A stretch of 54,638 bases of DNA from the NCBI GenBank assembly GCA_001939945.1, contig MOEB01000029.1, forward strand, positions 1-54,638, in the 5' to 3' direction. This DNA is from Aerophototrophica crusticola. GTDB taxonomy: Bacteria; Pseudomonadota; Alphaproteobacteria; Azospirillales; Azospirillaceae. Positions 24,046 through 32,350 of this stretch are shown in pieces. Each line of letters starts with the position of its first letter. Within the stretch, counting starts at the first letter, position 1. Position numbers and translations under genes: made by a program. The notes under the pieces were generated by a model. It was given only the letters and a program-made list of their open reading frames with translations, had not been told where the DNA came from and ran no database searches.

Positions 24046-24152
24046 AGCTCTCCCGTTGAAAATCCGGGTTCCCCGTTCGCGTTGGCTGCGCTCTAATCGC
24101 AGGCGCGGCCGGAATGGGCCGCCAACGACCGGGGCTACAGGGGGCGGGCACC

Positions 24153-26876
24153 ATGGAGTTCGTGAAGACCAGCGTCTATGTCGGGCCGAACGTGCACGCC
24201 ACGCTGCCGCTGGTCCGCCTGGTGCTGGATCCGGGCGACCGGGCGGGGGCCACGGTGGATGCGGCTACGGCGGACGACCTGCTGTCCCAGGTTCCCGGCC
24301 TCGCCACCCAGGCCGGCGGCATCGGGGCGAAGTTGCGTGAGGGCGCGGCCGGACTGGCTGAGGCGCTGGCGCACATGGCCCTGGCGCTCCAGCGGCTTGC
24401 CGGCGCCACGGTGGAGTTCGTGGCCGTGAAGCCGGCGAAGGGCGGCGCGCAGCAGGAGCTGCTGTTCGCCTATGAGAATGACGACACGGCGCTGGCCGCG
24501 GCCGACCTGGCCTTGGACTATTTCCTCGACCGGTTGAAGCACCCCAAGGCGCCGGAGGACTTCGTCTTCGCGGAGGAGCTGGACCGCTTCCTGGACCGGG
24601 CCCAGCGCCGCAGCCTTGGCCCCAGCACCCTGTCCCTGATCCAGGCGGCGGAGGCGCGGGACATCCCCTGGCTGCGCCTGAACGACCAGAGCCTGATCCA
24701 GCTGGGCCATGGCCGCTACCAGCAGCGGATCGAGGCGACCACCACCAGCCGCACCTCCGTCATCGCCACGGAGATCGCCAGCGACAAGAACCTGACCAAC
24801 CGCATCCTGTCCGACCTGGGCCTGCCGGTGCCGGAGCAGCGCATCGCCTATAGCCTGCGGGAATGCCTGCGCGCCGCCGACCGGATCGGCGTGCCCGTGG
24901 TGGTCAAGCCGGTGGACGGCAACCATGGCCGCGGCGTCTCCGTCAACCTGACCACGGACGCGGAGATCGAGGACGCCTTCGCGAGGGCCAGCGAGGTCAG
25001 CGACGGGGTGGTGGTGGAAAGCTACATCACCGGCCTGGACCACCGGCTGCTGGTGGTGGACGGGGAGCTGGTGGCCGCCGCCCGGCGCATGCCCGGCCAT
25101 GTGGTGGGGGACGGCACCTCCACCGTGGCGCAGCTGGTGGACATGGTGAACCAGGACCCCCGCCGCGGCGTGGGCCATGAGAACGTGCTGACCCGGCTGG
25201 AGCTGGACGACCAGGCCCTGAAGCTGCTGAAGGAGAAGGGCTACACGGTGGAGACGGTGCCGGCGGAGGGGGAGGTGGTCTATCTCCGCCGCACGGCCAA
25301 CCTGTCCACCGGCGGCACGGCCATCGACGTGACCGACGTGATCCACCCGGACGTCAGGGAAATGGCGGTGCGCGCCATCAAGGCGGTGGGGCTGGACGTG
25401 GGCGGGGTGGACTTCCTGACCACGGACATCACCAAGTCCTACCGCGACACGGGCGGGGCCATCTGTGAGATCAACGCCGGCCCCGGCTTCCGCATGCATG
25501 TGGCCCCGTCGGAGGGCACGCCGCGGGACGTGGCGGGCAAGGTGATGGACATGCTGTTCCCGCCGGGCAGCCACGCCCGCATCCCCATCGCCGCCATCAC
25601 CGGCACCAACGGCAAGACCACCACCAGCCGCATGCTGGCCCACATCCTGAAGACCGCCGGCCATTGCGTGGGGCTGACGACGACGGACGCCGTCTACATC
25701 AACGGCAACCTGACGGTCCGCGGCGACTTCACCGGCCCCACCGCCCACCGGATGGTGCTGCGCGACCCCAGCGTGGACGTGGCGGTGCTGGAGACGGCGC
25801 GGGGCGGCATCCTGCGCGCCGGGCTGGGCTTCGACCGGGCCGACGTGTCGGCCGTGCTGAACGTGGCCAGCGACCACCTCGGCCTCGGCGGGGTGGACAC
25901 GCTGGAGGAGTTGGCGCGGGTGAAGTCCGTGCTGGTGGAGGTGGCCCGGGACACGGTGGTGCTGAACGCGGACAACGAGTTCACCATCCGCATGGCCGAC
26001 CAGAGCCCGGCCAAGAACATCCTCTGGGTCACCATGCACCCCACCCACGCCCTGGTTGGTGCCCACATCCGGGCCGGCGGCAGGGCCTGTGTGCTGGAGA
26101 GTGGGGCGAACGGCGACATGATCGCCCTTTATGACAAGGGCGCCCAGATCCCGCTGATCTGGACCCACCTGATCCCGGCGACGCTGGAGGGCAAGGCCAG
26201 GCACAACGTGCAGAACGCCATGTTCGCCGCCGCCATCGCCTATGCCCTGGGCAAGGGCCTGGACGAGATCCGGCACGGGCTTCGGACCTTCGACAACACC
26301 TTCTACCAGACCCCCGGCCGCATGAACATTTTCACGGAACACCCCTTCAAGGTGATCCTGGACTATGGCCACAACCCCCACGCCATCCAGGCCATGGTGG
26401 AGCTGGTGGAAAACCTGAAGCCGCGTGGGCGGCGCATCGTGGTGCTGACCGCCCCCGGCGACCGGCGGGACCAGGACATCCGCGAGGTGGCGCGCACCGT
26501 GGCGGGCAAGTTCGACATTTACATCTGCAAGCGGGACGACAGCCTGCGGGGCCGCGGGCCGACGGAGGTGCCGGACATCCTGCGCGCCGGGCTGCTGGCC
26601 GCGGGCGTGAAGGACGAGGCCATCCAGATCGTGCCGGAGGAGGAGAAGGCCGTGCAGGCAGCGCTGGAGCAGGCGAGGCCGGACGACCTGGTCCTGGTCT
26701 TCGGCGCCGACATCACCCGCTGCTGGAAGCAGATCATCTATTTCCAGCGCGACCCCGCGACGCCCGGGGAGAAGGCGGTGCCGCGGGCGACGGAAGCCGT
26801 GGCCAGCTTCGCCCCGCCCCCGGGGTACCGGGTGGTGCAGGACGGGCGCGGGGTTTACCTGCTCCGGGACGGGTGA
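24153..26876 (+). CDS. cphA: Cyanophycin synthetase
   Basis: A 907-residue enzyme that builds cyanophycin, a polyaspartate backbone with arginine side chains, using ATP, Asp and Arg. The N-terminal domain (about 1-160) starts MEFVKTSVYVGPNVHA. The ATP-grasp region (about 200-475) contains PVVVKPVDGNHGRGVSV and ICEINAGPGFRMHVAPSEG. The Mur-ligase-like region (about 485-880) has the P-loop GTNGKTTTSRML near 487, LDYGHNPHAIQAM and LTAPGDRRDQDI. Length and order fit the CphA family. ATG 24153 has AGGGGG 8 bp upstream; an ATG at 24114 is in frame but has no such site. It lies downstream of the tandem cyanophycinase gene, so synthesis and breakdown of this nitrogen reserve are linked, though the island between them suggests separate transcription. 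Confidence 0.95.
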   Translation: MEFVKTSVYVGPNVHATLPLVRLVLDPGDRAGATVDAATADDLLSQVPGLATQAGGIGAKLREGAAGLAEALAHMALALQRLAGATVEFVAVKPAKGGAQQELLFAYENDDTALAAADLALDYFLDRLKHPKAPEDFVFAEELDRFLDRAQRRSLGPSTLSLIQAAEARDIPWLRLNDQSLIQLGHGRYQQRIEATTTSRTSVIATEIASDKNLTNRILSDLGLPVPEQRIAYSLRECLRAADRIGVPVVVKPVDGNHGRGVSVNLTTDAEIEDAFARASEVSDGVVVESYITGLDHRLLVVDGELVAAARRMPGHVVGDGTSTVAQLVDMVNQDPRRGVGHENVLTRLELDDQALKLLKEKGYTVETVPAEGEVVYLRRTANLSTGGTAIDVTDVIHPDVREMAVRAIKAVGLDVGGVDFLTTDITKSYRDTGGAICEINAGPGFRMHVAPSEGTPRDVAGKVMDMLFPPGSHARIPIAAITGTNGKTTTSRMLAHILKTAGHCVGLTTTDAVYINGNLTVRGDFTGPTAHRMVLRDPSVDVAVLETARGGILRAGLGFDRADVSAVLNVASDHLGLGGVDTLEELARVKSVLVEVARDTVVLNADNEFTIRMADQSPAKNILWVTMHPTHALVGAHIRAGGRACVLESGANGDMIALYDKGAQIPLIWTHLIPATLEGKARHNVQNAMFAAAIAYALGKGLDEIRHGLRTFDNTFYQTPGRMNIFTEHPFKVILDYGHNPHAIQAMVELVENLKPRGRRIVVLTAPGDRRDQDIREVARTVAGKFDIYICKRDDSLRGRGPTEVPDILRAGLLAAGVKDEAIQIVPEEEKAVQAALEQARPDDLVLVFGADITRCWKQIIYFQRDPATPGEKAVPRATEAVASFAPPPGYRVVQDGRGVYLLRDG

Positions 26877-27117
26877 GCCTTTCCGGCCTTGTGAATTCCC
26901 GCGGGCGGAATGGGTAGGCGGTATTTTCCTTCCCCATGCGCGACGGAGGCTGCCCGGAACGGCCATTCCTGGTCGTGTATTCCAAGCTTATCATAGTGGT
27001 CGGCCTACGACGGGCGTGGGCATCTGCTTGCGTGCCCAGTCGGTGGGGCGCATACGCGTCCGCCGAACGGGGGGTAGACCTCTCCTTCATGATTGCGCTT
27101 AAGTAAAATTACGGACA

Positions 27118-27987
27118 ATGCAGATGCTGTATTTCATGCATGTTCCGAAGACGGCCGGCACCTCATTGCGCATGCTGGTGCATAACCGGCTTTTCCCGGG
27201 GCGTGTCCGCGAGGTCTATGATGATTTCGGGTATTGGAACCGCCCGGCCCTGAGGGACCGCGTGGGCGACGGGGACGTGCTGTACGGCCATTTCTGCCAC
27301 GGGTTCCACGCCTTGCTGGGGGATCGCGACCCGCGGTACGTGACGGTGCTGCGCGACCCGGTGGAGCGGGTCGTCTCCCTCTACTGGCACCAGCGCAACG
27401 TGCCCGGGGCGCCGTTCCACGGCCTGATCAACGGCCAGAACCTCGGCATCGCCGACTTCGTGGAAGCTCGGCTGACGGAGGAGTCGGACAACCATCAGGT
27501 CCGCATGCTGGCGGCGCATTACGGCCGCGTCCGCCGCTGGCGGGAGATCGCCGGCAACCGCCTGTACCGGGCCCTTACCGGCAATCCCACGCGGCCCCTG
27601 TGGACAAGGGCGCTGCTGCGGCGGGCCAAGGCCAACATCCGGCGCAACTTCCTGCATGTGGGCCGGACGGAGGACATGGGCGCCACCCTGGACGTGCTGG
27701 CCGAGCTGGCCGGTGTGGGACGCGAGACGCTGGTGCTGGGCCGGGAGAACGTGTTGCGCCCCGACGGCTACCGGCTCTCCCCCGGCGACCGCCGGGTAAT
27801 CGAGAACGCCAACGAGCTGGACCTGGAACTGTATGAGGGCCTGTTTGGCGCCGCCAGGGCCTATGGCGGGCTGTCCAGCCCGAACAGCAGCAGGAAGCTG
27901 CCGGCCTCGGCCCCTTCCGGCAGCTCCAGGTCACGGCACTCCGGCCGCATGGGGGCGGCCAGCGCGCTTTCCACGAAGACGCGGTAG
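27118..27987 (+). CDS. Sulfotransferase family protein
   Basis: A 289-residue protein with the two PAPS-binding motifs of sulfotransferases: FMHVPKTAGTSLR near residues 6-18 (5'-phosphosulfate loop) and VTVLRDPVERVVSLYWH near 77-93 (3'-phosphate loop). This resembles the heparan-sulfate 2-O-sulfotransferase type (Sulfotransfer_2). Expected role: transfer of sulfate to a sugar hydroxyl, perhaps on a surface glycan or glycolipid. The last 42 residues (from about 248) are Ser/Arg-rich and encoded antisense to the 3' end of the convergent lipoprotein gene; they probably do not belong to the catalytic fold. The ATG at 27118 or 27124 is used. The 240-bp gap upstream includes an AT-richer stretch just before the start that could be a promoter. 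Confidence 0.85.
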   Translation: MQMLYFMHVPKTAGTSLRMLVHNRLFPGRVREVYDDFGYWNRPALRDRVGDGDVLYGHFCHGFHALLGDRDPRYVTVLRDPVERVVSLYWHQRNVPGAPFHGLINGQNLGIADFVEARLTEESDNHQVRMLAAHYGRVRRWREIAGNRLYRALTGNPTRPLWTRALLRRAKANIRRNFLHVGRTEDMGATLDVLAELAGVGRETLVLGRENVLRPDGYRLSPGDRRVIENANELDLELYEGLFGAARAYGGLSSPNSSRKLPASAPSGSSRSRHSGRMGAASALSTKTR

Positions 27988-28553
27988 GCGGGGTCGGCCA
28001 AGTCGCCGTTGCCGCCGGAATAGGCCGCGCCGATCACCCGGCCGTTGGCGTCGTAATAGATGCGGATTTCGGTGCGCAGGGTGCCGGTGCCCTGGGGCAG
28101 GGCCGGTGGGGTCCAGCACTCCATCACCTTGCTGCGCTGGCGCAGGCCGATGCCGGACAGGTCCTCCACCTTGGCCCAGGCGGCGGCCGGGGCAGGTGCC
28201 TCGTTGATCACCGCCTCCCCCTGCTTCTCTGCCGGCGGGGGCTTCGGCGCGGGCGCGGGTGGGGCGGCCGGCTTCGGGGCCGGCTTGGGTTCCGGCTTCT
28301 TCGGGGCCGTGGGGGGCGGCTTGGGCGGGGACAGGGCCGCCACCCGCAGCCGGGCCAGGCTGGCGAAGCGGCCCTGCGGATAGGCGTCCAGGTAGGCCTG
28401 GAACTCCGCGGCGCTGCGGCTGTCCCGGACCGATTCCCAGAAGACCAGCTCCGGGTCGGGCGGCGGCGCCGGCCGCGGCGCGGCGCAGGCGGTCAGTGCC
28501 AGCAGCAGGGCCAGGGGCAGCAGCCGTGGGGCGAGGCGACGGGTGGGGGACAA
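27861..28553 (-). CDS. Proline-rich lipoprotein with TonB/TolA-like C-terminal domain
   Basis: A predicted 230-residue lipoprotein. After a basic N-terminus, PRLLPLALLLALTAC ends in a lipobox with Cys as the lipidation site. Residues about 25-75 (VFWESVRDSRSAAEFQAYLD, PQGRFASLARLR) match a short helical repeat common in secreted alphaproteobacterial proteins. A Pro/Lys/Ala-rich spacer follows (about 80-125), as in TonB and TolA, then a compact domain (RSKVMECWTPPALPQG, IRIYYDANGRVIGA) like TonB/TolA C-termini. I chose the TTG at 28553 because AAGGAAGG precedes it; a GTG at 28568 is possible. It lies downstream of the histidine kinase on the same strand. It probably spans the periplasm, but the partner is unknown. 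Confidence 0.65.
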   Translation of the reverse strand: MSPTRRLAPRLLPLALLLALTACAAPRPAPPPDPELVFWESVRDSRSAAEFQAYLDAYPQGRFASLARLRVAALSPPKPPPTAPKKPEPKPAPKPAAPPAPAPKPPPAEKQGEAVINEAPAPAAAWAKVEDLSGIGLRQRSKVMECWTPPALPQGTGTLRTEIRIYYDANGRVIGAAYSGGNGDLADPAYRVFVESALAAPMRPECRDLELPEGAEAGSFLLLFGLDSPP

Positions 28554-28672
28554 GGAGCCTTCCTTCACTCGGGCCCGGCCCGCCGGGCCGGGATGCCGCC
28601 AAGATAAGCCCTCGGCGGCGGGACGCAACCAATGGCGTCGCATCCCCGCTTCCTGGGGAGGGAACCGCGGAT

Positions 28673-31000
28673 TCATACCTTCAGCGGCAGCAGCACGTGC
28701 ACGCTGGTGCCGCGGCCCGGCTCGCTGTCGATGGAAAGCTGGCCGCCATGCATCTCCGCCAGCGCCTTGCACAGGGCGAGGCCCAGGCCGCTGCCCTGGT
28801 GGCGGCGGTTGAGGGCGCTGTCCACCTGCTCGAACGGGCGGCACAGGCGGGGCAAATGGTCCGGGGGGATGCCGATCCCGGTGTCCTCCACCGTCAGCTC
28901 CAGCCGGCCCGCCGCGGCGACGGCGCGGATCGTCACCCGGCCGCCCCGGTGGGTGAACTTGATGGCGTTGGACAGCAGGTTCAGCAGCACCTGCCGCACC
29001 GCCCGCCCATCCACCCGCACCCGCTCCGGCAGGTCCGGGGCCAGTTCCTCCACCAGCGCCAGGCCGGCGTCGGCGGCGTGCTTGCGCATCAGCCGCACCG
29101 TGTCCCCGATCAGGCGGTAGGTCGCCACGGGGGCGACGCGCAGCTCATACTTGCCGGCCTCGATCTTGGACATGTCCAGGATGTCGTTGATCAGCTCCAG
29201 CAGGTAGGCGCCCGCCCGGTGGATGTCCTCCGCATAGCCCAGCAGGGTAGGGTCGGAGGGGCCCGTCTCCGGGTCGCGCAGCATGTCGGAAAAGCCGAGG
29301 ATACTGTTCAGCGGCGTGCGCAGCTCATGGCTCATGGACGACAGGAACCGGGCTTTGGTCAGGGCCGACTCCTCCGCCCGCAGCTTTTCCTGCTCATAGC
29401 GGGCCGCCAGTTCCTGCAACTGGCGGCGGGATTCCTCCAGCTCCTCCACATGGCGGGCCAGGGCCAGCTCCGCCTCCCGCCTGTGGGTCAGGTCGACCAC
29501 CATGGCCAGGGAACCGGCATAGTGGCCAGCCGCGTCCGTGGTGGGCGTGCTGGAGACCAGGGCCCAGACGCCGGTGCCGTCCTTGCGGCGGAAGCACAGG
29601 TCGTACTGCTCGCTCTGCCCCCGGCGGCGGTTGCGCTGCTTCTCCACCACCCGGGCGTGTTCCTCGGGGAACAGGATCAGGTTGACGTGCTTGCCGGCCA
29701 GCTCCTCCGGCGCGTAGCCCATCATGTCGGCCATGCGCTGGTTCACCAGGGTGATGACATTGTCCTGGTCGCCGGCCAGGATGCCTTCCTGGGCCGTCTC
29801 GATGATCTTGCGATAGCGCCGCTCGCTGGCCTGGAGGGCCGCTTCCGCCTCCCGCCGGGCGTGGATGTCCGTGGCGGTGCCGATGAAGCCCACGGGCCGG
29901 CCGGCCACGTCCCGGTGGGGCGCCGCCAGCACGCTTACCCACCGCCCGGCCACCCGCGCCTGGAAGGCGAAGCCGGTGCCCTGCACCGCCGCCCGACGCA
30001 TGGTGTCCGTGACCATGCGCAAATCCTCCGGGTGGATGCCGGAGCGCCAGCCCCGGGCCATGAGGGTGGCCGGGTCCATCTGCGTCAGCCGTGCCAGGGC
30101 CGGGTTCGCATATTGCAGCTGGCCGGAAAGGTCGGTCTGGAAGATGCCGGCGGGGGACGCCTCCGCCAGGGTGCGGAAACGCAGCTCCCCCTCCCGCAGT
30201 CGGCGTTCCGCCTCCTTCTCCCCGGTGATGTCGCTGCGCAGGCTGACGGTCCAGCCGTCGGCGGTGCGGGTCTCGCTGATCCGGACCCAGCGGCCGCCGG
30301 CCATCTCATGCTCCAGGCTGCCGCTGGGCGCGCGCAGGTGGCGCAGGCGCTCGGCGATGAACGCCTCCTCCCGCCCCTTGGCGGCGGGGAAGATGCCCCG
30401 TTCCACCGACAGGAGCGTCAGCGCCTCCATGGTCATGCCGGTCAGGGGGACGCCTTGCAGGGCCGGGTAGATCTCCAGGAAGCGGCGATTGTGCAGCACC
30501 ACGCGGCGGCTGGGGTCCAGCAGCAGGAAGCCGTCGTTCAGCGCCTCCACCGCGTCGCGCAGGTGCCCTTCCCCCGCATGCAACGCCACTTGCCGCAGGG
30601 CCAGGCCGAACAGTCGGCAGCCCCCGGCGGGCGGGGCCAGGGGCCAGCCCTCCACCTCCACCAGGTGGCTGCCGCCGGTACGGCCGGCCAGCCACAAGGC
30701 CAGCTTGAAGCGTCGCCCGCCGGCCATGGCCTCCGCCACCGGGCGCAACGGGTCGGGCCCCGGGGCGCTGTCCAGCAGCAGGCGGGGCGATTGGCCCAAC
30801 AGGGCGGCCGGGGTCCGGCCCGCGGATTCCGCCAGCAGGGCGTTCACATAGCGGAACCGGGCGCCGCGGCCGGTGGCGGCGTCCACCTCCACGATGCCGG
30901 CCGCCACCCCCAGCCCGTCCAGCAACGCGCCGAGCAGGGCCGGGTCGCTGACCGGACCCGGCGGGGCGGGGGAAAGGGGGCGGGACAGGGTCTCCGACAT
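28673..31000 (-). CDS. Cytoplasmic multi-PAS sensor histidine kinase
   Basis: A 775-residue histidine kinase without membrane helices. Four PAS-like segments can be followed: about 20-135 (degenerate), 150-260 (VEALNDGFLLLDPSRRVVLH), 275-390 (LAEASPAGIFQTDLSGQLQY) and 395-515 (IETAQEGILAGDQDNVITLV). A coiled-coil linker leads to the HisKA domain with the phospho-acceptor His near 558 in SSMSHELRTPLNSILGFSDM. The ATPase domain follows, with NLLSNAIKFTHRGG (N box), EDTGIGIPPDHLPR (G1) and GSGLGLALCKALAEMHGG (G2). No receiver domain or adjacent response regulator is present, so it is an orphan kinase. It lies between the HTH citrate-synthase-like gene and the lipoprotein gene on the minus strand with short gaps. 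The input signal is unknown. Confidence 0.9.
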   Translation of the reverse strand: MSETLSRPLSPAPPGPVSDPALLGALLDGLGVAAGIVEVDAATGRGARFRYVNALLAESAGRTPAALLGQSPRLLLDSAPGPDPLRPVAEAMAGGRRFKLALWLAGRTGGSHLVEVEGWPLAPPAGGCRLFGLALRQVALHAGEGHLRDAVEALNDGFLLLDPSRRVVLHNRRFLEIYPALQGVPLTGMTMEALTLLSVERGIFPAAKGREEAFIAERLRHLRAPSGSLEHEMAGGRWVRISETRTADGWTVSLRSDITGEKEAERRLREGELRFRTLAEASPAGIFQTDLSGQLQYANPALARLTQMDPATLMARGWRSGIHPEDLRMVTDTMRRAAVQGTGFAFQARVAGRWVSVLAAPHRDVAGRPVGFIGTATDIHARREAEAALQASERRYRKIIETAQEGILAGDQDNVITLVNQRMADMMGYAPEELAGKHVNLILFPEEHARVVEKQRNRRRGQSEQYDLCFRRKDGTGVWALVSSTPTTDAAGHYAGSLAMVVDLTHRREAELALARHVEELEESRRQLQELAARYEQEKLRAEESALTKARFLSSMSHELRTPLNSILGFSDMLRDPETGPSDPTLLGYAEDIHRAGAYLLELINDILDMSKIEAGKYELRVAPVATYRLIGDTVRLMRKHAADAGLALVEELAPDLPERVRVDGRAVRQVLLNLLSNAIKFTHRGGRVTIRAVAAAGRLELTVEDTGIGIPPDHLPRLCRPFEQVDSALNRRHQGSGLGLALCKALAEMHGGQLSIDSEPGRGTSVHVLLPLKV

Positions 31001-31069
31001 GGGGGCAGAGTATGCGCCCCTCCAGGGTTACCCCGCAAGGAAGCGGTAGGGATAGGCGGATGGTGAGAC

Positions 31070-32257
31070 TCAGGGCCGCAAGCCCACATACCGGGCGCGG
31101 GGACGGATCAGGGCGGGTGACCGGGCCTGCTCCAGCAGGTGCGCCACCCAGCCCGCGGTGCGTCCCAGGGTGAACAGGCCCAGCGGGGCCGATGGCGGCA
31201 GGCCCAGCCGGTTGGCCAGCAGGGCCAGGGCGAAGTCGATGGTGGGCGGCTGGCCCGCGATCTCCGCCGCCGCCGCGGCCAGGGCCTGCGCCTTGCGCAC
31301 CATGGGGTCCTTCGGGCGGGCGGCGGCCAGCAGCCTCAGCAGCGCCTTGGCCCGCACGTCGCCTGCGGGGTAGAGCGGGTGGCCGAAACCGGGCAGTTCC
31401 TCCCCCCGCGCCAGAAGGGCGGCGAAGGCGGCGGCCGGGTCCGGGGCGGCCAGCAGGCCGGGCAGCAGGGCGGCAACCCGGGCGGTCATCCCACCATGGC
31501 GTGGTCCGCGCAGCGCGGCGATGCCCGCCAGCACGCAGGCATAGGGGCTGGCCCCGGTGGAGGCGACGCAGCGAACGGTGAAGGTGCTGGCGTTCAGCTC
31601 ATGGTCCGCGCACAGCACCAGGGCGGCGCGCAGCAGCCCCGCGTCGCCATCCGGCAGGCCCCAGGCCCGGGCCAGGACCTGATGCAGGGGCAAGGCGGAC
31701 GGGTCGGCGTCGGCCAGGATCGCCACCACCCAGCGCAGGATGCGGGCCCCGGTGCGGGCCAGGCCGTCCGCTGTCCGGTTCATGGCACGGAGGTCCGCCG
31801 CGGCGGCGAGTGGCAGCAGCACCTGTAGCCGGTCCACCGGCTCCAGCGGGCCCAGCGCGCCCCGCACGGCCGCGAAGCCCCCCGGGATGTCCGGCGGCGG
31901 CTCGGCGAAGGGGTCCCCCTGGCTGTCCCACAGCAGGGCGGACACGGTTTCCAGACTTGCGCTGGCCGCCAAACGGGTGGCGTCACGCCCGCGGTAGTAT
32001 AAGCCGTCGCCGGGCACCAGGGTGATGGCCGATTCCAGCACCGGCGCGCCCCAGTCCAGCGGCTTGGCTTCCCCGTCCGGCTTGTCGCGCCGGGCCAGCA
32101 GGGTTCGCACATCCTCCGCCCGGTACAGCCGGGTACGGCCACCGGCCCGCGGCTCCGACCTTATCAGGCCGCGGCTGACATAGGCGTAGAGGGTGGGAAG
32201 GCTGACGCCCAGCTCGGCGGCGGCCTCCTTGGCGGTCAGGGTCAGGGGCGTCTCCAT
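31070..32257 (-). CDS. Citrate-synthase-family protein with N-terminal helix-turn-helix
   Basis: A 395-residue protein. Residues about 6-60 form a MerR/excisionase-type helix-turn-helix (LTAKEAAAELGVSLPTLYAY, then RLYRAEDVRTLLAR). The rest is a citrate synthase fold that keeps the active-site elements: DHELNASTFTVR (His), GFGHPLYPAGDVRAK (His) and TIDFALALLANRLGLP (Asp). Such DNA-binding citrate-synthase homologues are known in proteobacteria, but their function is little studied; a regulator that senses acetyl-CoA, oxaloacetate or a related acyl-CoA is plausible. The ATG at 32257 is directly followed by the HTH. It is divergent from a second citrate synthase gene 93 bp away, suggesting control of that gene and of itself. 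Confidence 0.85.
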   Translation of the reverse strand: METPLTLTAKEAAAELGVSLPTLYAYVSRGLIRSEPRAGGRTRLYRAEDVRTLLARRDKPDGEAKPLDWGAPVLESAITLVPGDGLYYRGRDATRLAASASLETVSALLWDSQGDPFAEPPPDIPGGFAAVRGALGPLEPVDRLQVLLPLAAAADLRAMNRTADGLARTGARILRWVVAILADADPSALPLHQVLARAWGLPDGDAGLLRAALVLCADHELNASTFTVRCVASTGASPYACVLAGIAALRGPRHGGMTARVAALLPGLLAAPDPAAAFAALLARGEELPGFGHPLYPAGDVRAKALLRLLAAARPKDPMVRKAQALAAAAAEIAGQPPTIDFALALLANRLGLPPSAPLGLFTLGRTAGWVAHLLEQARSPALIRPRARYVGLRP

Positions 32258-32350
32258 GGCTGATATATTGATAGAATTAATCAACATTGACAAGCATAGA
32301 CCCCGCCCTGACGCTTCCCCCGTGGACAAGAGATCGGTTCGGAGGGAACC
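32258..32350. promoter_or_regulatory. Divergent promoter/operator between two citrate-synthase-family genes
   Basis: The 93-bp gap is AT-rich at its left half, unlike its surroundings. An imperfect palindrome with TTGAT and ATCAA arms lies at 32268-32284, and TTGACA at 32287-32292 is a possible -35 element. On the minus strand, TTGTCA (32294-32289) with a 17-bp spacer to CAATAT would overlap the palindrome. This fits autoregulation by the HTH citrate-synthase-like protein, but is inference. Confidence 0.4.

Larger units (their letters stand above)
23163..24152. other. AT-rich island between cyanophycinase and cyanophycin synthetase genes
   Basis: From about 23170 to 23740 the base composition falls well below that of the rest of the window, with many A/T runs. 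The island holds a minus-strand small membrane protein, a truncated HicB-like frame and, at its right edge, two inverted REP-like palindromes. No integrase, transposase or tRNA is visible. It looks like acquired DNA inserted between two functionally linked genes. Confidence 0.6.

Noticed and set aside
24135-26966. Minus-strand open frame of 943 codons opposite cphA
   Set aside because: It has biased His/Gln/Gly/Val composition and no motif, while the plus strand has all cyanophycin synthetase motifs.
26877-27117. Possible small RNA or gene between cphA and the sulfotransferase gene
   Set aside because: No open frame with a ribosome-binding site or stable structure; the AT-richer end is better explained as a promoter.
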